Source: JBJHBP01 sp050485645 (GTDB lineage Bacteria > Pseudomonadota > Gammaproteobacteria > Steroidobacterales > Rariloculaceae). Taken from it: DNA of 64,000 nucleotides. The notes beneath the pieces were generated by a model. The model saw only the letters and a list, made by a program, of their open reading frames with translations, was not told the origin of the DNA and made no database searches. Each line of letters opens with the position of its first letter. Positions within the stretch are counted from its first letter, which is position 1. The DNA is taken from positions 98,416 through 162,415 of the forward strand of contig JBJHBT010000006.1 in the NCBI GenBank assembly GCA_050485645.1, read 5' to 3'. A program made the translations under genes and the position numbers. Of the stretch, positions 1-7,164 are shown piece by piece.

Positions 1-1293
1 TGCGAGATCGTGGAGGATTGTGCGGATGCGCCGCCCGACCAGCGTCACCGCCGCACAGTCACGAATCACGCGCACGCGGCACAGTCGCCGCAGATCCTCG
101 GCGAGTGCCTCCACGGCGCTGTTGTCGGTGACGTTCGCCCCGACGTCAATGGATACCGTGACATTGCTCTCTGACGTCGAAATCAGGTCCACCGACAGGC
201 CATGATCGCGGAAGCATGCAAACGCCTCGGCGAGGAACCCCACCTGATGCCACATCTCCATCGATTCCATGGACACCAGCGTGATACCGCTGCGGTGGGA
301 AACGGCTTTCAGCTGCGCACGATCGTCGCCCGGCGCGTTCGAGATCACGGTGCCTTCCCACTCCGGGTGAGCCGTGCACTTGAGAAACAGCGGGATTTCC
401 GACACCCGCACCGGCGAGATACTGCGCGGATGCAGAATACCGCCGCCGGCGGACGCGATTTCCTGGGCTTCGCTGTAGTGCAGGGAACGTATCAGTCGTG
501 CCGACGGCACCGCCCGCGGGTCGGCGCTGAAAAAGCCCGGTACGTCGGTCCAGATCTCCAGCCGTCGCGCCTGGAGCTTGCCGGCCAGATACGCAGCAGA
601 CGTGTCTGAACCGCCGCGACCGAGCAGCACGGTTTCATCACCGGCATTGCGTGCGATGAATCCCTGCGACAGCACGAATCCGTCCACCGCCGTGAGACGC
701 TGCTGCAGCTCCGGGTCGGGATCAAACACACAGCGGGCCGAAATGTAGCGCACCTTTTCAGTCTGATCGCGGTCGTCAGACGACTCCAGCAGCGTGCGTG
801 CATCGGTCCAGCAGGCCGGCAGCCCTTCACGTTGCAGGTAAGCCGCTCCCAGACGCGTCGCAAGCAGTTCGCCGTGTGCGAGCACTCGTGCGTGAACTCT
901 GGGGCTGGCCTCACCGACCAGGCGGACGCCGGCAATCAGCTGCTCCAGTGACGAGAACAGTACGTCGAGGTCGCCCGCCTCCACACCAAGATCGCGGGCA
1001 AGATCGCAATGTCGGGTGAAGATCTGCTCGAGCTTCTCATCGGTACTGTCGCCGCGCACCGCGGTATCGAGCAGGTCGATCAGCGCGTTGGACACACCGG
1101 CCACGGCCGAGTGGACGACCACCGGCCGCACGCCCTCGTCCAGCCGCTCGCGGATCAGCCGTACAATCAGCGCCCAGTTCGCAGCGGTGGACACGCTGGT
1201 GCCGCCGAACTTCATCACCACCCACGGTGAATCCGGGTACGGCGTTTCCACGCCCTCGTCCGTGCCCATTGCACGATGGACCAGCATGGTCAT
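1..1293 (-). CDS. Aspartate kinase (partial; probably kinase half of a bifunctional aspartate kinase/DAP decarboxylase)
   Basis: The frame is open to the left edge, so only the N-terminal 431 residues are present. They show the aspartate kinase motif MKFGGTSV (Lys near residue 28), a central GRGGSDTSAAYLA segment and an ACT-type regulatory region near the edge (DLISTSESNVTVSID). The enzyme phosphorylates L-aspartate, the first step to lysine, threonine and methionine. The opening KFGGTSVSTAANW block recalls the kinase half of the fused kinase/diaminopimelate decarboxylase of Xanthomonas-type bacteria. If so, a LysA domain follows outside the window; a single-function kinase would stop soon after the edge. 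ATG 1293 is chosen because AAGGA lies 7 bases upstream; ATGs at 1287 and 1269 are in frame. The family call is firm, the fusion is inference. Confidence 0.85.
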   Translation of the reverse strand, partial: MTMLVHRAMGTDEGVETPYPDSPWVVMKFGGTSVSTAANWALIVRLIRERLDEGVRPVVVHSAVAGVSNALIDLLDTAVRGDSTDEKLEQIFTRHCDLARDLGVEAGDLDVLFSSLEQLIAGVRLVGEASPRVHARVLAHGELLATRLGAAYLQREGLPACWTDARTLLESSDDRDQTEKVRYISARCVFDPDPELQQRLTAVDGFVLSQGFIARNAGDETVLLGRGGSDTSAAYLAGKLQARRLEIWTDVPGFFSADPRAVPSARLIRSLHYSEAQEIASAGGGILHPRSISPVRVSEIPLFLKCTAHPEWEGTVISNAPGDDRAQLKAVSHRSGITLVSMESMEMWHQVGFLAEAFACFRDHGLSVDLISTSESNVTVSIDVGANVTDNSAVEALAEDLRRLCRVRVIRDCAAVTLVGRRIRTILHDLA

Positions 1294-1354
1294 CTGTCTG
1301 TCCTTGTGTACGTCAGGTCGAGCCTGGCTAGTCGGGGTGAATCAGGGGGATGAA

Positions 1355-3049
1355 TCAGGCCGCGCCGTCGGTTACGGCACCGGTGGATGCGGAACTCACC
1401 AGTCGCGCGTACTTCGCCAGCAGACCTCGATCCACGCTCGGCGGCAGCGGCTTCCACAGTCGCAGGCGCCGGTCGATCTCATCGTGCGCGACTTCGAGGT
1501 CGATGGTCATGCGCTGAGCGTCGATCGCGATCGGATCACCGTCTTCGACGATGGCAATCGGACCGCCCACGGCCGCTTCGGGTGTGACGTGACCTACGAC
1601 GAATCCGTGGCTGCCACCGGAGAAGCGGCCATCGGTGATCAGCGCCACTTTATCACCCAGGCCGCGGCCGATGATGGCGCCCGTGGGACTGAGCATTTCA
1701 CGCATGCCCGGGCCACCTTTGGGTCCTTCGAAACGGATCACCACCACATCGCCGGCCACGACGCCACCATCCAGTATCGCGCGCAACGCCTGTTCCTCGG
1801 AATGGAACACGCGTGCCCTGCCACGGAACGCCGTGCCTTCCTTGCCGGATATCTTCGCGACCGCACCTTCCGGCGCGAGATTTCCGTACAGCACCGCCAG
1901 GTGACTGTCCGCCTTGATCGGGTCTGACAGGGGACGCACGATGTCCTGTCCGTCCGGGTATGGTTTCACGGCGGCGAGATTGTCGGCCAGCGTAAGGCCG
2001 GTCACGGTCATGCAACCGCCGTGCAGCAATCCGGCGTCCAGCAGTGTCTTCATCAGCGCCTGTATGCCGCCGATGTGGATCAGTTCCGACATCATGTAGC
2101 GGCCGCTGGGACGCAGGTCAGCCAGCACCGGTGTGCGACGGCCGATGCGGGTGAAATCATCCAGCGTGAGGTCGACGCGCGCATCGTGGGCGATTGCGAG
2201 CAGGTGCAGAACGGCATTCGTCGAACCACCGAGCGCAATCACTGTGGCGATGGCGTTCTCGAAGGCCTCCCTGCAGAGAATGTCCGACGGACGAATGCCC
2301 CGCCGCAGCAGCTCCATCACAGCCTCGCCGGCGCGCCGGCAGTCGCTGTGTTTGGCGGAAGACTCGGCTTCCTGCGCGGAACTGTTCGGAAGGCTCAGGC
2401 CCAGCGCTTCGATGGCCGACGCCATCGTATTCGCCGTGTACATGCCGGCGCAGGACCCTGGCCCGGGAATTGCCGTCGACTCCACTTCCTTCAGTTCCGC
2501 GTCGCTGACAGTACCGGCCGCATGGCCGCCAACCGCCTCGAACACCGACACGATGTCGCGATGCTTGGGGCCGGGCTTGATCGTGCCGCCGTAAACGAAC
2601 ACCGCGGGGCGATCCAGACGCGCAATCGCCATAGCGCAGCCGGGCATATTCTTATCACAACCGCCGATCGTGACCAGGCCGTCGAAACCCTCGCCGGCCG
2701 CCACGGCCTCGATCGAATCGGCGATGACTTCGCGGGAAACCAGCGAATAGCGCATGCCTGGCGTCCCCATGGAAATACCGTCCGATACGGTGATCGTATT
2801 GAACTGCACGGCCTTGCCGCCCGCGCCATCGGCACCCGCCGCGGCGTCATCGGCCAGGCGGTCGATATGCATATTGCAGGGAGTCACCTGGCTCCAGGTC
2901 GACGCGATGCCTATCTGCGGCTTCGTGAAATCCTCATCCCGGAACCCCACCGCACGCAGCATCGCCCGCGCTGGCGCCCGTTCTGTCGCGTCGACGACCA
3001 CGCTGGAGTAGCGCCGCATCTCGCGGCCGTCGCTGTCATCTGAAGCCAT
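1355..3049 (-). CDS. ilvD: Dihydroxy-acid dehydratase
   Basis: 564 residues, normal length for the IlvD/Edd family. The enzyme dehydrates 2,3-dihydroxy-isovalerate and 2,3-dihydroxy-3-methylvalerate in valine and isoleucine synthesis. Three conserved cysteine blocks that bind the Fe-S cluster are visible: TPCNMH near residue 57, GGCDKNMPGC near 130 and GSCAGMYTANTM near 200. The C-terminal GRFSGGSHGFVVGHV stretch is also typical. It lies 61 bases upstream of the aspartate kinase on the same strand, so the two may be co-transcribed. The 250-base leader contains a hairpin (3106-3128), but I see no classical run of Ile/Val/Leu codons that would prove attenuation. Confidence 0.97.
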   Translation of the reverse strand: MASDDSDGREMRRYSSVVVDATERAPARAMLRAVGFRDEDFTKPQIGIASTWSQVTPCNMHIDRLADDAAAGADGAGGKAVQFNTITVSDGISMGTPGMRYSLVSREVIADSIEAVAAGEGFDGLVTIGGCDKNMPGCAMAIARLDRPAVFVYGGTIKPGPKHRDIVSVFEAVGGHAAGTVSDAELKEVESTAIPGPGSCAGMYTANTMASAIEALGLSLPNSSAQEAESSAKHSDCRRAGEAVMELLRRGIRPSDILCREAFENAIATVIALGGSTNAVLHLLAIAHDARVDLTLDDFTRIGRRTPVLADLRPSGRYMMSELIHIGGIQALMKTLLDAGLLHGGCMTVTGLTLADNLAAVKPYPDGQDIVRPLSDPIKADSHLAVLYGNLAPEGAVAKISGKEGTAFRGRARVFHSEEQALRAILDGGVVAGDVVVIRFEGPKGGPGMREMLSPTGAIIGRGLGDKVALITDGRFSGGSHGFVVGHVTPEAAVGGPIAIVEDGDPIAIDAQRMTIDLEVAHDEIDRRLRLWKPLPPSVDRGLLAKYARLVSSASTGAVTDGAA

Positions 3050-3105
3050 CTGGGTATGTCCGTATCGTGGGGGCTGCGATTATCCCGTTCGATGACATTG
3101 GCCGC

Positions 3106-3128
3106 AACCGCCGTCATACACGGCGGTT
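3106..3128 (-). other. Hairpin in the ilvD leader
   Basis: Perfect 8-bp inverted repeat (AACCGCCG / CGGCGGTT) around a 7-base loop, about 55-80 bases upstream of the ilvD start. No T-run follows it in the ilvD direction, so it is not a classical terminator. It may shape the ilvD leader. It sits inside a 31-codon reading frame (3080-3175, minus). Confidence 0.4.
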
Positions 3129-3303
3129 TCCCCAAAATTGGCTGATATGACAATTCGGTAAGCATTGTTTTTCATGCTTCAAGTGAATACCATTGAAGCT
3201 GTGCGATCGTATGTAGCGCGTCAGGGAGCGTGCTGCGTGACTCTCGGTCGCCGGGGACGCTGACAAAAGACGTTGAGAAAATTCGAGCCCGGCCAGCGCG
3301 GCC

Positions 3304-4614
3304 GTGGCGCCGATGGTCGAACGGATGGATTCTGCGGATTCAGGTATTTTCAGGCTTGCCAGCGTTGGCACCTACCTCGACGCGCTCGCATCGATCTCCA
3401 ACGAGATCGGTGTCCGGGAACGCAGCAATCTGATCTTCCTCGATCGCTGCCTGCACGAACAGTGGCGCCTTGGGCAGAACGTCATCCTGAACTGGTGTGC
3501 TGAAGATGACGGCATCAGTCTGCTCGTCGTCCCCCACTATGCGCTGGCGAACTACAGCAGCCCCCATGCGGACGATGAAACAGCACCCTGGACGGGGAAG
3601 CCGTCGGAGGAATTCTTCAAGGCGTTGCTGTCGGGCAAGAGACGCCTGGAACCACGGCAGATGGACAATGTCGCAAGGCTGCTCGGCATCGACAAGACCC
3701 ACGTACCACTACGCATTCCCATAACGGACTCCATCGCGCAGCAACGCATCATCGAACGGATGATCAAGCGCTACAGCATCACATACGTGCCCTGCCGCGC
3801 CGTGATGCTGTTCGATATCGTAGGCTTCAGCCTGCTCACGCCGTTCGAGCAGATGACCCAGCTCAACAGCCTGTCGTATTCGCTGAACTCCGCCCACAGC
3901 AAGCTGCTGAACAAGCTCATCGACATCGACTTTGCACGTACCACGACCGGCGACGGATTCTACGTCTGGAACCGTGACCTGACGCTGGAAGCCAATATCA
4001 ACCTCTATCACCTGATGAACCTGACGCTGGCCGATAACGCGATCGCGCGCGGCAAGGCAAGACAGGGCATTGCGCCGGAACTGCGGGCCAGCTTCCACAT
4101 CGGCAGCAGCTACGAATTCCATCAGGCAGAGGGACTGAATCCAACGCTGTACAACTACATCGTGGGCGACGTGACGGTGGAACTGGCCAGAATCATCGAA
4201 CGGGCGCTGCCGGGCCAGATACTGATCGGGGAATTCCACGCCACAATGCGCACGAGCGGAAGCGGGAACGGCAGCAGAAGTGACTCATGCGCGGCCCTCA
4301 ACACCATCGACTTCGTCGACCATGCCACCGACAGCCTGTCGAAACTGACCGGCCTGGAACTGTCGAACGAACGCATCGAATCCATAAGCTGCTACCTGAC
4401 CGGCAAGCGAATGGGCAACGGCGACTATTCGGTTCGCAGCATGGAGATCGACGATAAACACGGCCGCAAGCGCAACGTCTTCAACGCCAAAGTGAACATC
4501 TACCGGGAAAATGCCGAGCCGATCTATCTCGGGATCGAAGACCGTACGCTGGACATCTCGAATCGCTTCAGGGCACCGGCCATACACGGCACGGCACCGC
4601 CACTGCCTGTCTGA
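3304..4614 (+). CDS. Class III nucleotide-cyclase-homology-domain protein
   Basis: 436 residues from GTG 3304; in-frame ATGs at 3313 and 3325 are equally possible and none has a clear ribosome binding site. Residues 1-150 match no domain I recognise. From about 165 a class III adenylate/guanylate cyclase fold is recognisable: AVMLFDIVGFS with a metal-binding Asp near 171, TTTGDGFY with the second Asp near 217, and YIVGDVTVELARIIE followed by LPGQILIGE near 286-310, the usual 'GD-VN-AAR...PGqILv' position. By eye, the Asn that stabilises the transition state appears replaced by Val, while the Arg is kept, so activity may be altered or lost. No membrane segment or signal peptide. It faces the ATPase-FHA gene, 56 bases away. 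Cyclic nucleotide signalling is inferred. Confidence 0.7.
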   Translation: MAPMVERMDSADSGIFRLASVGTYLDALASISNEIGVRERSNLIFLDRCLHEQWRLGQNVILNWCAEDDGISLLVVPHYALANYSSPHADDETAPWTGKPSEEFFKALLSGKRRLEPRQMDNVARLLGIDKTHVPLRIPITDSIAQQRIIERMIKRYSITYVPCRAVMLFDIVGFSLLTPFEQMTQLNSLSYSLNSAHSKLLNKLIDIDFARTTTGDGFYVWNRDLTLEANINLYHLMNLTLADNAIARGKARQGIAPELRASFHIGSSYEFHQAEGLNPTLYNYIVGDVTVELARIIERALPGQILIGEFHATMRTSGSGNGSRSDSCAALNTIDFVDHATDSLSKLTGLELSNERIESISCYLTGKRMGNGDYSVRSMEIDDKHGRKRNVFNAKVNIYRENAEPIYLGIEDRTLDISNRFRAPAIHGTAPPLPV

Positions 4615-4670
4615 TCACTGCCTCTCTGATCAGGGAGCTGATCGTCCGCGGGGTGAAAGCCGGCACCAAC

Positions 4671-5957
4671 TCAGGCGCGCCGCCCCACCTGCGATCGCGG
4701 ACTGACTATCGTATCGGCATTCCTGTGATCGCCGTGACTGTCAGGCACATTCGCCTGATCGCGACCGGCGGAACTGACGAAGCGCAGCTGGTGTTGCCCC
4801 ACCGCGATGAGATCGCCGTCGTGCAGACGATGGTCGCGAATCCGCCGACCATTGACGAAACAGCCGTTGGTGCTGTTCAGATCGATCAGCAGCCAGCCAT
4901 CGTTCGTTTCCATGAACAGATTCTGGAATCGGCTGACATAGCTGCTGTCGAGACTGATGTCGCAACTGGCATCCCGTCCCAGCACCACTCGAGGACGATC
5001 CAGAGCGATCTCGGTGATGACCTTGCCACCGCTCGACACCACGAGCTGGGCCGCGTGACATACCGAAGTACTGCGATCACTGAGCTGTACGGCGTCAGCC
5101 GAAAGGGCCCCCTCGGCGTGTTCCCAGGCCGAGGGGTCGTAGCGCATCCGCAATTGTTCACCGGCCTGCTTCAACAGCGTGCGCGTGACCCGGGGCGCGC
5201 GGTCGTGCCCGGCCGGCAGTGACGCCAGACGTTCCAGCACTTCCCTGCACAAGGCATTGATGTCGCCGACGACTCCCCGAGTGAAGGCCTGGATGTCGGT
5301 AATTACGTCCATCGCGAGCAGTTCATCCGGCCATTCGCAGCCCGCCCCCTGCAGACAGGCGCGCAGGTATGCGTGGGTTTCGTCCAGTGTAAATCCGCTG
5401 AGACGCTGATGCGTCGCCTTCGCATAGCGTCCCCCTCCCGGAGCCGGCGCCAGATTGGCAACCAGCTCGTCGTTGCGCGTGATCATGACCAGCTGCAGCA
5501 ACGACCGATACCTGAAACGCAGCTGTGCCAGCGCTTCCAACTCCCGCAGCACAGGCACCGACAGACGTTCCAGGGCGTCGGCGACCACAACCGCATGACG
5601 GCCCTTGCCCGCCTGGTGACTGAGGTAGACCTCGAGGATCCTGTGCATCTCTGCCGCGGATGCATCAACCCGTCCGGGCCCCAGGTCGTCCATCAACTGA
5701 CCGAGCAGTGCTTCGCGTGTGGCAATCCCCGGCTGTACCCAACTCACCTCATCGTGTCCGGACCCGTCTAGGCACTGACGGACCACGGTCGACTTGCCGA
5801 CACCACCTGGCCCGCTGATGAACAGGCAATGGAGGTTGCCCTCGAGGAGTTCACTCAGTCGCGCCGTCACCTGGCGAACCGAATGGGACGCCAGCGTGGG
5901 CCGTACCGCATCAACGGTGAAGGGATTCGTATCCAGTCGGTGGTAAGGCAGAAACAA
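4671..5957 (-). CDS. ExeA/GspA-type AAA ATPase with C-terminal FHA domain
   Basis: 428 residues. Residues 1-270 resemble the ExeA/GspA group of AAA ATPases: an aromatic N-terminal YHRLDTNPF element, Walker A GPGGVGKST at 49-57, and VVVADALERL near 123-132 at the Walker B position. Residues 305-395 are a forkhead-associated (FHA) domain, which binds phosphothreonine peptides: VLGRDAS near 325, SRFQ near 342 and LNSTNGCFVNG near 360. The usual His after SR is Gln here. A polar tail follows. No transmembrane segment, unlike many ExeA proteins. The start is TTG 5957 with GGGGAG about 10 bases upstream; no ATG is available. The inverted repeat at 6015-6030 lies just upstream. The substrate is unknown. 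Confidence 0.72.
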   Translation of the reverse strand: MFLPYHRLDTNPFTVDAVRPTLASHSVRQVTARLSELLEGNLHCLFISGPGGVGKSTVVRQCLDGSGHDEVSWVQPGIATREALLGQLMDDLGPGRVDASAAEMHRILEVYLSHQAGKGRHAVVVADALERLSVPVLRELEALAQLRFRYRSLLQLVMITRNDELVANLAPAPGGGRYAKATHQRLSGFTLDETHAYLRACLQGAGCEWPDELLAMDVITDIQAFTRGVVGDINALCREVLERLASLPAGHDRAPRVTRTLLKQAGEQLRMRYDPSAWEHAEGALSADAVQLSDRSTSVCHAAQLVVSSGGKVITEIALDRPRVVLGRDASCDISLDSSYVSRFQNLFMETNDGWLLIDLNSTNGCFVNGRRIRDHRLHDGDLIAVGQHQLRFVSSAGRDQANVPDSHGDHRNADTIVSPRSQVGRRA

Positions 5958-6370
5958 GGACGAAAGGCTCCCCGAGCTGTTGGCTATGACGTGCGGTTGG
6001 GTCCGATCCGTCGATCAGGTGCACACCTGACACGCAGGTCGACTTCACAGTGGGTATCAACAGATCGGATTCTCTGACACGACCACGGATATGACCAGTG
6101 GGAGTTACCGTCAACACACAATAATGAACATTAGATTCACATTATATCTATTTGTCTTATATGTTTTTTATTCATGAAAATAGGAGAACGATTGCGCTCA
6201 AAATTAACGCGCATGTCATGCGACATGGTGAGCTCATGGATTGGTCGCTACGGTTGGGTCGGACGATGCCCTGAGTCCGACAGGCTGCCAGCGGACACGC
6301 GGACCGGGGACGGGACAGGAACCCGGACGCCGACAGCCGTGCAGGCCGGCGCGTCGCGTCGTGGAAGGAA
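5958..6370. other. Intergenic region with AT-rich core
   Basis: 413 bases between the ATPase-FHA gene and tRNA-Pro. It holds the inverted repeat at 6015-6030 and a strongly AT-rich block at about 6113-6180, far below the surrounding GC content. A frame starting at ATG 6174 (plus) with AGGAG nearby runs into the tRNA and is not believable as a gene. The block could be a promoter or a transcription end for the ihfA-merR-tRNA-Pro transcript. I see no gene in it. Confidence 0.5.
6015..6030. promoter_or_regulatory. Inverted repeat upstream of the ATPase-FHA gene
   Basis: TCAGGTG-N2-CACCTGA, two perfect 7-base arms, centred about 65 bases upstream of the ATPase-FHA start codon. Size and position suit an operator for a dimeric regulator, but no regulator is identified. 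Confidence 0.35.
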
Positions 6371-6447
6371 TGGTCGGGGCGACTGGATTCGAACCAGCGA
6401 CCTCTTGCGCCCCATGCAAGTGCGCTACCAGGCTGCGCCACGCCCCG
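6371..6447 (-). tRNA. tRNA-Pro(GGG)
   Basis: Complete 77-base cloverleaf with encoded CCA: acceptor CGGGGCG/CGCCCCG, D-arm with GTGGCGCAGCCTGGTAGCGC, anticodon stem CTTGC/GCAAG around loop ATGGGGC (anticodon GGG), and T-arm with GGTTCGAATCC. It follows merR on the same strand, a position tRNA-Pro often has after ihfA-merR in gammaproteobacteria, and may be cut from that transcript. Confidence 0.97.
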
Positions 6448-6499
6448 ACCGGAACGCGAATTCTAGCGGAAAAAGCCCATCACGGGGCAGCGGAAATTC

Positions 6500-6856
6500 T
6501 CAGCGACGCAGCAGCTTGAGCATGTCCTCGAGCTCGACACGCACCTGCCGGATGATCTGCTGACTTTGACTCACATCCGTACGCGCCACATCACCCGCCA
6601 GCTTCTGACGGGCACCGCCAATCGTAAAACCCTCTTCATAGAGCAGGCAGCGAATCTGACGTATGACCAACACGTCCTGGCGTTGGTAGTAGCGTCGATT
6701 GCCACGACGCTTGACGGGTTTGAGCTGCGGAAACTCCTGCTCCCAATAGCGGAGCACATGCGGTTTGACACCGCAGAGTTCACTTACCTCACCGATCGTG
6801 AAATATCGCTTTCCAGGGATCGGTGGGAGCTGGTCGTTATTCCCTGGTTCCAGCAT
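6500..6856 (-). CDS. MerR-family transcriptional regulator
   Basis: 118 residues. An N-terminal MerR-type winged helix-turn-helix is clear: YFTIGEVSELCGVKPHVLRYWE, then NRRYYQRQDV and VIRQIRCLLYEEGFTI. A short helical tail forms the dimerisation coil; there is no effector-binding domain and no metal-binding cysteines like those of MerR/CueR. The gene overlaps the end of ihfA by 20 bases, so the two are translationally linked. This small MerR protein is a standard neighbour of ihfA in gammaproteobacteria. Its target is not known to me. Confidence 0.9.
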   Translation of the reverse strand: MLEPGNNDQLPPIPGKRYFTIGEVSELCGVKPHVLRYWEQEFPQLKPVKRRGNRRYYQRQDVLVIRQIRCLLYEEGFTIGGARQKLAGDVARTDVSQSQQIIRQVRVELEDMLKLLRR

Positions 6857-7136
6857 ATGCTTCGACTCGTGCCTTCAGCTTCTGACCAGGGCGAAAAGTC
6901 ACGACGCGTCGTGCCGTGATCGGTATCTCCTCACCCGTCTTGGGGTTGCGCCCGGGACGCTGATTCTTGTCACGTAGATCGAAGTTGCCGAAACCGGACA
7001 GCTTGACCTGTTCACCGGATGACAACGCTGAACGCAGATCCTCGAAGAAAAAATCCACGAGTTCCCGCGCCTCCCGCTTGTTCAGGCCGAGACTGTTGAA
7101 CAACGACTCGGCCATGTCTGCTTTGGTCAATGCCAT
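6837..7136 (-). CDS. ihfA: Integration host factor alpha subunit
   Basis: 99 residues, exact family length. It has the HU/IHF fold, with the conserved GFGNFDLRDK strand and the beta-arm RPGRNPKTGEEIPI whose Pro intercalates into DNA. It pairs with IhfB (32817-33119, also in this window) to bend DNA in recombination, replication and transcription. It starts 28 bases after pheT, the usual place; in E. coli an ihfA promoter lies inside pheT, and the AT-rich stretch at 7262-7310 is where such a promoter would sit. Confidence 0.98.
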   Translation of the reverse strand: MALTKADMAESLFNSLGLNKREARELVDFFFEDLRSALSSGEQVKLSGFGNFDLRDKNQRPGRNPKTGEEIPITARRVVTFRPGQKLKARVEAYAGTRE

Positions 7137-7164
7137 AGTAGTTCGGATTCAGCCTGTTTCGTTT

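Noticed and set aside
6174..6563. 129-residue plus-strand frame with a good AGGAG
   Set aside because: It runs through tRNA-Pro and antisense to merR; composition is not protein-like after the first few codons.
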